This document shows positions 23,908 to 32,311 of a DNA stretch of 64,000 nt, in pieces. Made by a program: the position numbers and the translations under genes. The stretch's first letter is position 1; each line of letters opens with the position of its first letter. The notes under the pieces are model-generated. The model made no database searches and was not told the DNA's origin. It was given only the letters and a program-made list of their open reading frames with translations. The stretch is from Fragilaria crotonensis (taxonomy: Eukaryota; Bacillariophyta; Fragilariophyceae; Fragilariales; Fragilariaceae): positions 1 through 64,000 of the forward strand of contig JAKSYS010000263.1 in NCBI GenBank assembly GCA_022925895.1. Direction: 5' to 3'.

Positions 23908-24856
23908 GGAGGTTCCGGAATTTCGGCTCTTTTATGTGTCTCATACCTTTCACGCAGATTTTCTACCAGAAATATGTTCGACGAACACCTAAATAATTCC
24001 ACGTTTCAAAATGATAGAATGTCTTCTGTTGAACCACAATAATAAAAACCGTGCTTAAGTTTTGGAACTTTGTTAACATCGTTTGTTATGACAAGTACGA
24101 CATCGATTCAATGTCTTGGATGAACCCTAGTACTATGTAGGGATATTTGGAAAAGACGTTGGCTCTTGAGCCATTGGCTCTTGAGCCATTGGCTCTTGAG
24201 CCAGAGGCTCTTGAGTCATTGGCTCTTGAGTCATTGGCTCTTGAGTCATTGGCTCTTGAGTCATTGGCTCTTGAGCCACTGGCTCAAGAGCCAGTTTACT
24301 TCGTCGAACTAGTCGAGGAACGTGTTTTCCTTAAATGAGAACTCGCCAAACGGGGAACGAAAGAAATGACAGGTCATCTATGGTTGCTATATAGCATTTT
24401 CTGTAAGCATCGGCGAAACAATATTCAAGTATGAAGAGAATACATTGAGCGAATGACAAGCTCTATGACACACAAAAAAGTGTGTTCTTGAGTTTGACTT
24501 CGTCGGGGGCTGTTGTTCAGCCGTTGGCTTTTGAGCCAGCGGCTCTTGAGACAATGGCTCTTGAGCCAGCGGCTCTTGAGACAATGGCTGCCGACACTTC
24601 AAATGTCTTATATCCTTAAGTAGGATTTCATAAGACGTCGATTCCATTGTCGCAAAGTCTAAGCTCAAGTGGGTTCTTTACTTAAAGCTCAAAATTTGTC
24701 ACGTCATGCAATTAATGTACCTAATGATCCGGACATTTGAAGGGGTGATGGAGCGTGGAATATTTGTCCGGCGTGATGAACGAAGTTGTAGAATTAGTAC
24801 TGTATACGTAGCCACTATACACTTAAAGGTAAAAGAGCCGAAATTCCGGAACCTCC
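23908..24856. mobile_element. Inverted-repeat element IR-3 with GGCTCTTGAGCC array
   Basis: The 27-bp terminal repeat begins GGAGGTTCCGGAATTTCGGC (23908-23934) and returns as its exact reverse complement at 24830-24856. The interior holds a tandem array of a 15-bp unit, GGCTCTTGAGCCATT (about 9 copies, 24158-24294, some with TCA for CCA), and a second, inverted cluster at about 24521-24590. The unit is a near-palindrome. It sits inside IR-4. Confidence 0.75.
24158..24294. repeat. Tandem 15-bp near-palindrome array
   Basis: About nine head-to-tail copies of GGCTCTTGAGCCATT with C/T variation (GAGCC or GAGTC), ending with GGCTCAAGAGCC in the opposite sense. It forms the centre of IR-3. Confidence 0.9.
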
Positions 24857-25127
24857 TGAGTACGCAAGATTACCTTCAAGACGTTATGAAATAACGTTGT
24901 AGTAGCCGTTCAATGTATCCAATAACCCCCGAATTGACTGCCGACTAAAGGTTAAGAAGGAATGCCGCATGTCCCAGCGTACTTTGCTTTCAGGAAGGTC
25001 CGGCCCATGCACGTTCCAGCCGTACCGTTAGGGGCAGTTGTATTTGCGCGTCAGCCTTGCTCCGATTTGCATGATGCGAGAATTTTAGCAATCGCAATGA
25101 TCCATCCGAGCCGGCAAGGTTGCTGCA

Positions 25128-25425
25128 TCGTAAGCAAATTTTTCATGACAGTAAGCAAAATCAGTAAGCAAATTATGCCGGTAAGCAAATTTTGTAAGCA
25201 AATTTTTTCTGTAAGCAAATTTGATTTTCGTAAGCAAATTCTTCTTTGCTGTAAGTAAATTTTATTTAGGTGTTTGAAAATTGGTATGTTTTTACGTAGA
25301 AAAGACAGTCCCCGTAAGCAAATTTAATCTCCCAGTAAGCAAATTTTGTAAGCAAATTTCTGCTTACAATAGATTTGCTTATGGTAAGCAAATTCCGTAA
25401 GCAATTTCATTCCGTAAGTAATTTT
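25128..25425. repeat. GTAAGCAAATT interspersed array
   Basis: About 15 copies of GTAAGCAAATT or close variants with short irregular spacers, mostly one orientation, with two reverse copies (TTTGCTTAC, ATTTGCTTAT) near 25365-25380. Spacer lengths are too irregular for CRISPR. Confidence 0.9.
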
Positions 25426-25434
25426 TTTTTCCCA

Positions 25435-26059
25435 GGAAGGTCCGGCCAAAGCACGTTCTAGCCGTTAAGTTCCGGTAACGAAGTCATTTCCGCGCACGCC
25501 GACTTCAAAATACATGTGCTGCGATATTTGTAGCTTTTGCAGTCAATGCAAACGAGCCGGCAAGGTTTTCTGATGCGAAGTGGAAATCCACTTCAGTGAA
25601 GTGGAATTCCACTTCGGGTAAGTGGAATTTCACTTCGGGGAAGTGGAATTCCACTTAGGGGGAGTGGAATTCCACTTAGGGGAAGTGGAATTCCACTTAC
25701 CCGAAGTGAAATGCAATGTTCCCAAAATGAATTCATACTGAATTGTGTAGGCGTCACGTGTGTCCATCGCATTGTGAGGAAGTGGAATTCCACTTCGGGT
25801 AAGTGAAAATCCACTTCGGTGAAGTGGAATTCCACTTCGGGTAAGTGGAATTTCACTTTGGAGAAGTGGAATTTCACTTAGGGGAAGTGGAATTTCACTT
25901 AGGTGAAGTGGAATTTCACTGACTAGGATCCACATGATAATCGCGCCGGCCTTGCTTTTTATCAGTTGAAAATGACATAACGTGGAAGCGAGACTCTTAC
26001 TATGAGGTGTCACGTGTTCTCGTTTTTTCCTCGATTCCGACGGTGCGGCCGGACCTTCC
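25435..26059. mobile_element. Inverted-repeat element IR-2 with AAGTGGAATTCCACTT array
   Basis: A 13-bp terminal repeat GGAAGGTCCGGCC at 25435-25447 and its exact inverse at 26047-26059. The left subterminal block (CACGTTCTAGCCGTTAAG, GAGCCGGCAAGGTT) is homologous to the same block of IR-1, so IR-1 and IR-2 belong to one family. The centre is an array of the perfect 16-bp palindrome AAGTGGAATTCCACTT separated by short CGGGTA/AGGGGA spacers. It lies inside the GTAAGCAAATT array of IR-1. Confidence 0.75.
25575..25920. repeat. Array of 16-bp perfect palindromes
   Basis: About a dozen copies of AAGTGGAATTCCACTT (and variants GAAATCCAC, GGAATTTCAC) every 20-24 bp in two blocks (25575-25703 and 25779-25920), divided by about 75 bp of unrelated DNA. 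Each unit can form a hairpin. Confidence 0.92.
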
Positions 26060-26327
26060 AGTAAGCAAATTTTCTTACAGACGTCAGCCGTGTCACCACC
26101 ACGCCGGCACATCCAATTTTGCGCCAGCCAGACATCGATCGGAACTTGTTTCCCTCCCGGCGGGCGCGCATACTTCCTTTATTCAGGACTTCGCCCGTAT
26201 TGCCGGACCTTCCTGGGTAGACTCTACTACTGTACCCTAGTAGAGAGTAGAAGTCTCGACTCTACTAGGAAGAGCAAAAACAGACTGGAGTACCTTTGGT
26301 ACTTGTACTCCTAGCTAGTACCTGGTA

Positions 26328-26921
26328 CCACATAAAAAGTGCCTGGAGCCATTACTTTCACCCCGTTGTGGACTAAAGATATCTTGCTCAAAAATGCTTT
26401 GATTTCAATTCTGTTTTTACAAATGCTGTGTGATGTTCTTGGCTATCCAGAACATTAATCATTCTTTTTCCAGAGCAAGAATTGATGAAGTTGTCGCTGA
26501 ACTTGTGACGCTCATTTTAGCAGTTATCAGCTCCAGGCACTTCATTTAAATGTATCCATACCTTAAGACATTTTTTAGGCATCGGTTGAGATTTTTCACC
26601 CCATTCAACTATGATTTTTTTGTACTTGTTTTCTACTGCTACAGAGTTTTTCCCTATTGGTGGTACGCGATCAATGGGGTGAAAATCCGAGGGGGTGAAA
26701 AATTGCGAGCCCTCAACTTCCAGTGATGTTTACAACACCAGTTTCTAATCGGTTTGTTCACCACTCCAGAAGACTTCGTTGTATTGCATATCAGAGATCA
26801 AAACGGCCATAGCAAGTGCCATTGATTTCTTGAAATTGAGTGACTTATTTGTAGGAGGAGTCGAAAAAACCCCGTTTAACGGCTCCAGCGGTCGAAACGG
26901 CTCCAGGCACTTTTTATGTGG
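26328..26921. mobile_element. 594-bp MITE, TA target duplication
   Basis: A perfect 23-bp terminal inverted repeat starting CCACATAAAAAGTGCCTGGA at 26328 and ending at 26921, flanked on both sides by TA (26326-26327 and 26922-26923). TA duplication plus short perfect ends is typical of Tc1/mariner-type MITEs. The interior is AT-rich, contains several TTTCACCCC / GGGGTGAAA words in both senses, and encodes nothing. Confidence 0.85.
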
Positions 26922-27352
26922 TAGTAGACAGCAACACTACGCACTACGTGAGACATAGTAGTACTGGAAGTACTGGAGTAGGAAATACAGTACCCCACAG
27001 CATTGCAGGTCATCTTAGTACTTGTACCAGGTACTGTACTGTACATACATTTTCTAGATGCGATTCCTGATTCCCGATCAGAACGTCAATCCCGGTCAAA
27101 GTCCAACTCTCAAACGCAACCATTCCATTTTTTTCGTCGCGGTGTTGTACTGTACAGGCAACAAACTACAGTACCTTGTACCACGCCGTCGTGCAGTGTT
27201 GCAATTGTTGTCAAGTCACGTGACAGCATCAATGCAAGCCACAAGACAACCCGTCCGACATACCGCCTTCTCACCAACCGCATCTCTACACTCTACACTC
27301 ACAATCCCCGAGTCAGCCACTGGCCAAGGCTTCATATCGACCTGGAATAGCG
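26922..27352. other. Upstream region of PRP17, GTAC-rich
   Basis: GTAC motifs (AGTACTGGAAGTACTGGAGTA, TTGTACCAGGTACTGTACTGTAC split across 26960-27050) lie 300-400 bp ahead of the PRP17 ATG. No other feature is supported. Confidence 0.45.
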
Positions 27353-29167
27353 ATGGATTTGATCGAGGGATCCGATGATGAGGAACAGACTACAGAGCCG
27401 ATTGTGCCTGTGGTTCGCAGACCGGACCGAAGATTTCTCAACCCGGCTCCGCCAACGTCCATGTTGACAGAAGCCTCCATGGCACTAACAATTCACAAGG
27501 GTAGCGAGCAGAAGAAAACTGCTGCTCCAGGTGGAGCTCTCGTGTTAATGAACAACCCGACCAAGGCGGTGCTGTACCAACCTATACAAGGACCGCAGAT
27601 GGCGGATCCGAAGCGACCTTCAACAAAAACACCGGGGGTGGTGGAAGCCAATATCGCCTTTGACGAAAGCACTTTTAATGAACAGAGAACTGCCTTCCAA
27701 CGTACTGGCAGAGCCTTGGCTCCCTCCAGCACAGGAGAAGTCGTAACACGAACTACTTTGGGTTACACGGAAACCCGTCTTGAGCATTTTGCCAACGAGG
27801 CGATGAATCGTCGCAAACGACCACGATTCGAAGATAAGAGCGAACCAGAACCACTGGTACTTGGAGATGACGATGACACACAATTCGGCATCTGGGGTCC
27901 TCCCACACGAGAGGAGCTTTGGCATGGAGAGAACGCCCTCTCGGACCTGGCACGCGGCGGTGTGGAGGGTTTAGCGCCGGAGCAACTTGCGGAACGCGAA
28001 TATCTGCAAGAACAGAAGCGACAAAAGGGTCTCGAAGAAGAAAACCAAGCCAAGGAACCCGATATCGATCGCTTGGTGGAGCGCAAAATGGCTCACTTGC
28101 TTCCGCCAAGACTCCAAGGGGACGGACCGATCGAACCAACCACCAAGTTCCATGGAAAGGAAGAATTCGATTACAAGGGAAACTCTTGGATGGCACCTCC
28201 TGCTGGCATGGGTTCTGTAAGTGGAGAAGCTGGCGTGGAAGATCACAAATGTTTCGTTCCCAAGAAATGCGTCCATCGATTTACTGGCCACAACAAGGGT
28301 GTTCATCGGATTCGACTTTTCCCCAGAACTGGTCACCTGCTGCTTTCGGGTGGTTTGGATGGGAAATGCAAGGTTTGGTCCATTGAGCATAAGCAGGTGA
28401 TGCGTACCTACTCGGGCCACGCAGCTGGGGTACGGGACGTACAATTCAATCACGACGGGTCCAAATTTGTCTCTGCTTCGTTCGATAGGTACCTCCGCTT
28501 GTGGAAGACCGAGACAGGTGACGTCTTGCAAACCTTTACCAATCGTAAGGTGCCATATGTTGTCAAGTTCTACCCACACGATGACAATCTCTTCGTTGTG
28601 GGGTGCAGTGACAATAAGATTGTGACTTACGATGCCACGACTGGTGAAATTACTCAGGAATACAACCACCACCTTGCGCCAGTGAACGCTATCCTTTTTG
28701 TGGAAGATCATGGAACTAAAATGATAACCAGCAGCGATGACAAGAAAGTGTTGGTATGGGAGTGGGACATTGGCGTTCCTATCAAGTACATATCAGATCC
28801 CACTATGCATTCGATGCCTACGATGACCTTGCACCCGTCCCACCAATTCTTCGTTGGCCAGTCGCTTGACAATCAAATTGTAGTCTTTCAAGCCCAGAAT
28901 CGCTTCGCCATACAGCGAAAACGACGCTTTGCGGGGCATCAAGTGTCTGGATATGCCTGTGAGATGGCCTTTAGTCCCGACGGCCAATTTCTAGCAAGTG
29001 GCGACGGGAATGGCAAGTTATGCTTTTGGGAATGGAAAAGATCGAAATTGCTTCAAAAGTACAAGGCTCACGACAAGGGACCAACTATTGGGTGTGTATG
29101 GCATCCACTGGAACCGTCGGTGGTGTTTACCTGCGGTTGGGATGGCGTAATCAAAATGTGGCAATGA
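27353..29167 (+). CDS. PRP17: Pre-mRNA splicing factor PRP17 (CDC40), WD40 protein
   Basis: Second-step splicing factor acting in the C-complex spliceosome. The 604-codon frame is intact. The N-terminal half is disordered and charged, with an early acidic motif (DLIEGSDDEEQT). A PRP17-typical linker (SWMAPPAG, KKCVHRFTGHNKGVHRIRLF) leads into a seven-bladed WD40 propeller from about residue 305 to the end, with recognisable blades (LLSGGLDGKCKVW, FVSASFDRYLRLW, FLASGDGNGKLCFWEWK, VVFTCGWDGVIKMWQ). The C-terminus ends on the last WD strand, as in the family. The start chosen is the first ATG in frame, and there is no intron. Confidence 0.95.
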   Translation: MDLIEGSDDEEQTTEPIVPVVRRPDRRFLNPAPPTSMLTEASMALTIHKGSEQKKTAAPGGALVLMNNPTKAVLYQPIQGPQMADPKRPSTKTPGVVEANIAFDESTFNEQRTAFQRTGRALAPSSTGEVVTRTTLGYTETRLEHFANEAMNRRKRPRFEDKSEPEPLVLGDDDDTQFGIWGPPTREELWHGENALSDLARGGVEGLAPEQLAEREYLQEQKRQKGLEEENQAKEPDIDRLVERKMAHLLPPRLQGDGPIEPTTKFHGKEEFDYKGNSWMAPPAGMGSVSGEAGVEDHKCFVPKKCVHRFTGHNKGVHRIRLFPRTGHLLLSGGLDGKCKVWSIEHKQVMRTYSGHAAGVRDVQFNHDGSKFVSASFDRYLRLWKTETGDVLQTFTNRKVPYVVKFYPHDDNLFVVGCSDNKIVTYDATTGEITQEYNHHLAPVNAILFVEDHGTKMITSSDDKKVLVWEWDIGVPIKYISDPTMHSMPTMTLHPSHQFFVGQSLDNQIVVFQAQNRFAIQRKRRFAGHQVSGYACEMAFSPDGQFLASGDGNGKLCFWEWKRSKLLQKYKAHDKGPTIGCVWHPLEPSVVFTCGWDGVIKMWQ

Positions 29168-29741
29168 GAAACGCCGGGTTCTAAATCTCTGCAGGCTAGC
29201 TCATCGCTAGAAGGGGAAAGGACATCGACGTCGATAATAGCTAAAGGTCAAGCACACTTCTTATTTCTAGTTGAGTTGGCGAGAGAATTTGGATTATCGC
29301 ATACGACACTTCATTGACTACATTGCACTTTCTATTGAGCTTCGGAAACCACTCATAACTGCCGTTAGCCATGACAGCGGAGTGAACGCAAGTGCACTAA
29401 TTGTACAATACCGTTTCCTGGTACCAGTACCGGTAGTAGTATCAAATATGATATACGTAGTATCGTATAGCATATATGCATACATAGGCGAGTGCACGTA
29501 ATCTAGCGCATGGTAAATTTCTGGCGCCACAAACTGCGTTCATTTCGGCTCCAGCAGCAGCAAGCCATTACAGCACTAAGGTTGGTCGGACAGTAACATG
29601 ATCGAACTTATCCTTCAACTAGGCTCATATCTCGATAATCTCACCGGAATCAAAGGTACCCTTGGTGTACGTAGTGTGTTGGGCGACTAGGATGATTAGA
29701 GGACTGATACATGTATCCTCGTTCATGATTTTCTAACAAAA
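29168..29741. other. Intergenic with GTAC motifs
   Basis: About 570 bp. 29400-29490 has CTGGTACCAGTACCGGTAGTAG and ATACGTAGTATCG-type words. No gene is recognised. Confidence 0.45.
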
Positions 29742-30605
29742 ATGCATTTGCTCCCGTTTCTTGACGCTTGCACATACACGCACACACAGCACATTGCCAT
29801 CTTTCTCATTATCTTGGTCGCACACACCTTGGCGAACTATGTTCCATCAGTTAATATTCCACAAACAGGACCAAAGAAAGAAGTAAGAGCGGACGAGAAG
29901 GATCCTCCTCGGAATTTTACTTCGAAACAGCTAGCCGAGTTTGATGGGACCAAGGATGGCGACGAGGATAAACCGGTCTACCTTGCATTGAATGGCATTG
30001 TCTTCGACGTGTCTGAGGGTCGCAACTTTTATGGTCCAGGAGGACCGTACGAACTCTTTGCGGGACATGAATGTGGTGTGGCCTTGGCCAAAATGTCATT
30101 TGACACTGAATATCTTGACGACATGGCCTCGATTCCCAATCTCAAGCATGGAGAACGAGTGGAGTTGGAAAATTGGATTGAAAAATTCACCCACTATCGT
30201 TGCTACCCTGTCATGGGAAGACTCATTCTCGATGACCAGTTACCATCCAGCGATCGAATCCTCACAAAGGAGGACTTGGCAAAACATTCTGGTTTGGAGG
30301 AAACGCCGGACAAATACGGAGCTGCGCCAATTTACATCGGTGCTGGCGACAAGGTGTTTGACGTTTCCTTTGGTGGTGTGATCTTTTATGGACCTGGTTG
30401 CTCGTACCATCGATTTGCGGGGAAGGATGCTTCTCGCGCGCTAGCCAAAATGAGTTTTGAAACCGAAGATATCGAAAACAACTCTGTCGATGATTTGACC
30501 GACAAGCAACGTCAAGTTCTCGATGACTGGATCAAGAATTTCGAGGTACGAAAAGGATATCCCATTGTAGGACGACTAGGAAAAGTTGAGATCTCGTGGT
30601 TCTAA
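29742..30605 (+). CDS. Tandem cytochrome b5-like (MAPR/PGRMC) haem-binding protein
   Basis: Membrane-associated progesterone-receptor-like protein, which in other organisms binds haem and supports P450s or sterol metabolism. A hydrophobic N-terminal segment (HIAIFLIILVAHTLANYV) anchors it, probably in the ER. Two MAPR-type cytochrome b5 domains follow: the first from FTSKQLAEFDGT to PVMGRLI (about residues 64-165), the second from LTKEDLAKHSG to PIVGRLG (about 175-285). Each has the MAPR signature F-Y-GPGxxYxxFAGxxxxxALAKMSF (NFYGPGGPYELFAGHE and IFYGPGCSYHRFAGKD). The Tyr ligand seen in PGRMC is conserved in both copies, in place of the two His of true cytochrome b5. Two copies in one chain are unusual. 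The frame is intact. Confidence 0.88.
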   Translation: MHLLPFLDACTYTHTQHIAIFLIILVAHTLANYVPSVNIPQTGPKKEVRADEKDPPRNFTSKQLAEFDGTKDGDEDKPVYLALNGIVFDVSEGRNFYGPGGPYELFAGHECGVALAKMSFDTEYLDDMASIPNLKHGERVELENWIEKFTHYRCYPVMGRLILDDQLPSSDRILTKEDLAKHSGLEETPDKYGAAPIYIGAGDKVFDVSFGGVIFYGPGCSYHRFAGKDASRALAKMSFETEDIENNSVDDLTDKQRQVLDDWIKNFEVRKGYPIVGRLGKVEISWF

Positions 30606-30729
30606 AATTCTAAGAAAGAGAGTAAGTCTATTATGTGGTTGCTAGAGTTTATGGTGTCGTACACCGCTTCACTCGGATTTGTAGGGTCGTGTTGGCTCAC
30701 GGGCATGTCATCAAAAAGAATGACGGGGT

Positions 30730-31728
30730 TTATAGGTGCAGCCTGGTGTTGTCGGTGTCATCACACAGAATCGTGAGGTCCAACTGGGCAGGTTTGGTCT
30801 CGTTTGCTTCTCGCCTCCAGCTTCGATAGCTGCAACAACCAAAAAGCACCTCCGCGACAACAAAGCCAACGATGATTAAGGCCCACCCAAGAAATGGGGA
30901 CGCGCTTCCTGCGCCACTATTTCTAGCAAGCTGCGGCATTGTGTCTCTGCTCATTGAGTTCGAGGGTTCGAGGGTGGGGGTATTGCTGTAAGTGGCTTCT
31001 TCGTTCGTTGGAGTGTCAATTAATTCTTCATTTGTTTTCTCCATTTCGTGAGCAGGTCGCCAGTCGTCATTCCAGTGAAGAGATGAAGGAGCAAGATCGA
31101 TTGGAGAAGAAAGAGACTGCTCCATGCGAAGAGACATACGTTTGCCTGAGTTAGTGGATGAATACTGGTCCATTCCCCAAAGTGCCGTCGGGGTGGAAAA
31201 CATATCTGGGTCGAACTGGTGCCCGAAGTCAACAGTCGTCGGCCCACCTGTTTGAGGCAGGGCCTCAGTCGGAACAGCAATTAACTCAGAAGAGCCTTTG
31301 CCATCCGCAGTGACAGGCGTTGACGTCGGGACTTTTGGTTCACGAACGACCCACTTGCATGGGCGGAGGACTGAGAAATTACTTATGCTGCACAGATCCT
31401 CAGTGATGGTGTCGCAATCAGTTTTCTCACCGTCCACGCCCGAAAAGCATCGATGGCTATCCCACGAGCAGAACCCTTGATATATTCCTAGCGCAGATAT
31501 GCAATCCAACTCGTTGTACAGAGTACCACACGAACTGGAACCATCCAATGCGTTGATATCACCAGAATAGCTGCGCACATTGCTGCACACATGTGATTGG
31601 AGACTGGTTTCACGGTTTGTGGATTCGTCCTGAAGCGCTTGAATTCTCCCACATGAAACCCCGAGAAATACTACGAAAACGAGCAATGCGTGTATGCCAT
31701 TTGAAGACACCAGGATCTTGGTCGTCAT
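30730..31728 (-). CDS. Single-pass membrane protein with Cys-rich ectodomain, unknown function
   Basis: I do not recognise a family. The start at 31728 gives a signal peptide (GIHALLVFVVFLGVSCG). The next 110 residues carry about ten cysteines in a spaced pattern (CGTLYNELDC, GFCSWDSHRC, DCDTITEDLC) resembling short disulfide-bonded repeats of stramenopile surface proteins. A long Ser/Thr/Pro-rich, probably unfolded stalk follows, then one membrane span near the end (GWALIIVGFVVAEVLFG) with a CC pair and a basic stop-transfer (SYRSWRRE), and a short cytoplasmic tail. The frame is intact and convergent with the MAPR gene. It may be a cell-surface or frustule-associated protein; that is inference. 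Confidence 0.6.
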   Translation of the reverse strand: MTTKILVSSNGIHALLVFVVFLGVSCGRIQALQDESTNRETSLQSHVCSNVRSYSGDINALDGSSSCGTLYNELDCISALGIYQGFCSWDSHRCFSGVDGEKTDCDTITEDLCSISNFSVLRPCKWVVREPKVPTSTPVTADGKGSSELIAVPTEALPQTGGPTTVDFGHQFDPDMFSTPTALWGMDQYSSTNSGKRMSLRMEQSLSSPIDLAPSSLHWNDDWRPAHEMEKTNEELIDTPTNEEATYSNTPTLEPSNSMSRDTMPQLARNSGAGSASPFLGWALIIVGFVVAEVLFGCCSYRSWRREANETKPAQLDLTILCDDTDNTRLHL

Positions 31729-32311
31729 CACTCGTTGATAGGCTTTAGAAGTGATGTGCTTGGGGCAAGAGACAATCTGGCGCAAACGAATTCTCTGGGA
31801 CGAGTTTATGAAGACAACAATCTAGCAATCGAAAAAGTGAGACACGATACGCGAACACGATGGTCGACAAAATCTTGACGAAATGAGACCGTGACGTGCA
31901 TCGTGCACCAATACTGTACCTAATACTACAGTAGGAAATACCAAGAACACGTATCATCTATGCATATGACTTACATAGACGTGCATACAGAGTGTACGCC
32001 TCTACTAACTTACCATTAGTCTACTCGACCAGTACCAGTACGAAATTGAAAATATGCACTGTATACGTGTATACGGGTTGGCGTCAGGTTTTTGCATTCG
32101 TGTGAATCGAATCGTGCTGTTGTCTTCGAAAAAGAAATTGATGTCATCAATTGGAAATTATTGCCTCGCGTTTTTGTCACATCAACAAGGAGATTGAAAC
32201 AACGCGATCACTGGAACAGCAAAGTAAACCTCGTACCGAGAGGCCTAGCATATTCCAAACAGGGTATTCCCTTTGTTAAACCAATTGCTGTCTCTTATTG
32301 ATAAAGTAAAT
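31729..32311. other. Divergent intergenic region with GTAC motifs
   Basis: GTAC motifs at 31905-32050 (CCAATACTGTACCTAATACT, GACCAGTACCAGTACG). No gene is supported. Confidence 0.45.

Larger units (their letters stand above)
23429..24975. mobile_element. Inverted-repeat element IR-4 with CTTCTTCG palindrome array, interrupted by IR-3
   Basis: Terminal inverted repeats GGGACATGCGG followed by an ATTC/TTCT stretch at 23429-23450 and, inverted, at about 24954-24975. The left interior carries scattered palindromes of the form TTCTTCGnnCGAAGAA (about 23570-23830). The element is split by IR-3 (23908-24856). Without IR-3 its length is about 600 bp, close to the neighbouring elements. There is no coding capacity. 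The short reading frames across it are products of the repeats. Confidence 0.6.
24991..26215. mobile_element. Inverted-repeat element IR-1 with GTAAGCAAATT array, interrupted by IR-2
   Basis: Terminal inverted repeats CAGGAAGGTCCGGC at 24991-25004 and, inverted, at 26202-26215. A subterminal block ending GAGCCGGCAAGGTTGC (about 25106-25125) leads into an array of GTAAGCAAATT units. The array is interrupted at 25435 by IR-2 and resumes at 26061 with GTAAGCAAATTTTCTTAC. Removing IR-2 leaves an element of about 600 bp. There is no coding capacity. Confidence 0.7.

Noticed and set aside
24147-24338. Open frame encoding a repetitive LALEP/LALES peptide
   Set aside because: It is the translation of the 15-bp palindromic array inside IR-3. 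It has no start context, no flanking conserved sequence, and the unit length (15) is a multiple of three only by chance.
25128-25920. CRISPR-like repeat arrays
   Set aside because: Spacers are irregular or nearly absent, repeats are 11-16 bp, and the region is eukaryotic nuclear DNA inside transposon-like ends.
25593-26112. Two overlapping minus-strand frames (94 and 160 codons) of repeated IPLPLSE / KWNSTSP type
   Set aside because: These are products of the AAGTGGAATTCCACTT array. Both frames are equally repetitive and no domain is present.
28000-28711. 246-codon minus-strand frame inside PRP17
   Set aside because: It is the antisense shadow of the PRP17 WD40 exon.
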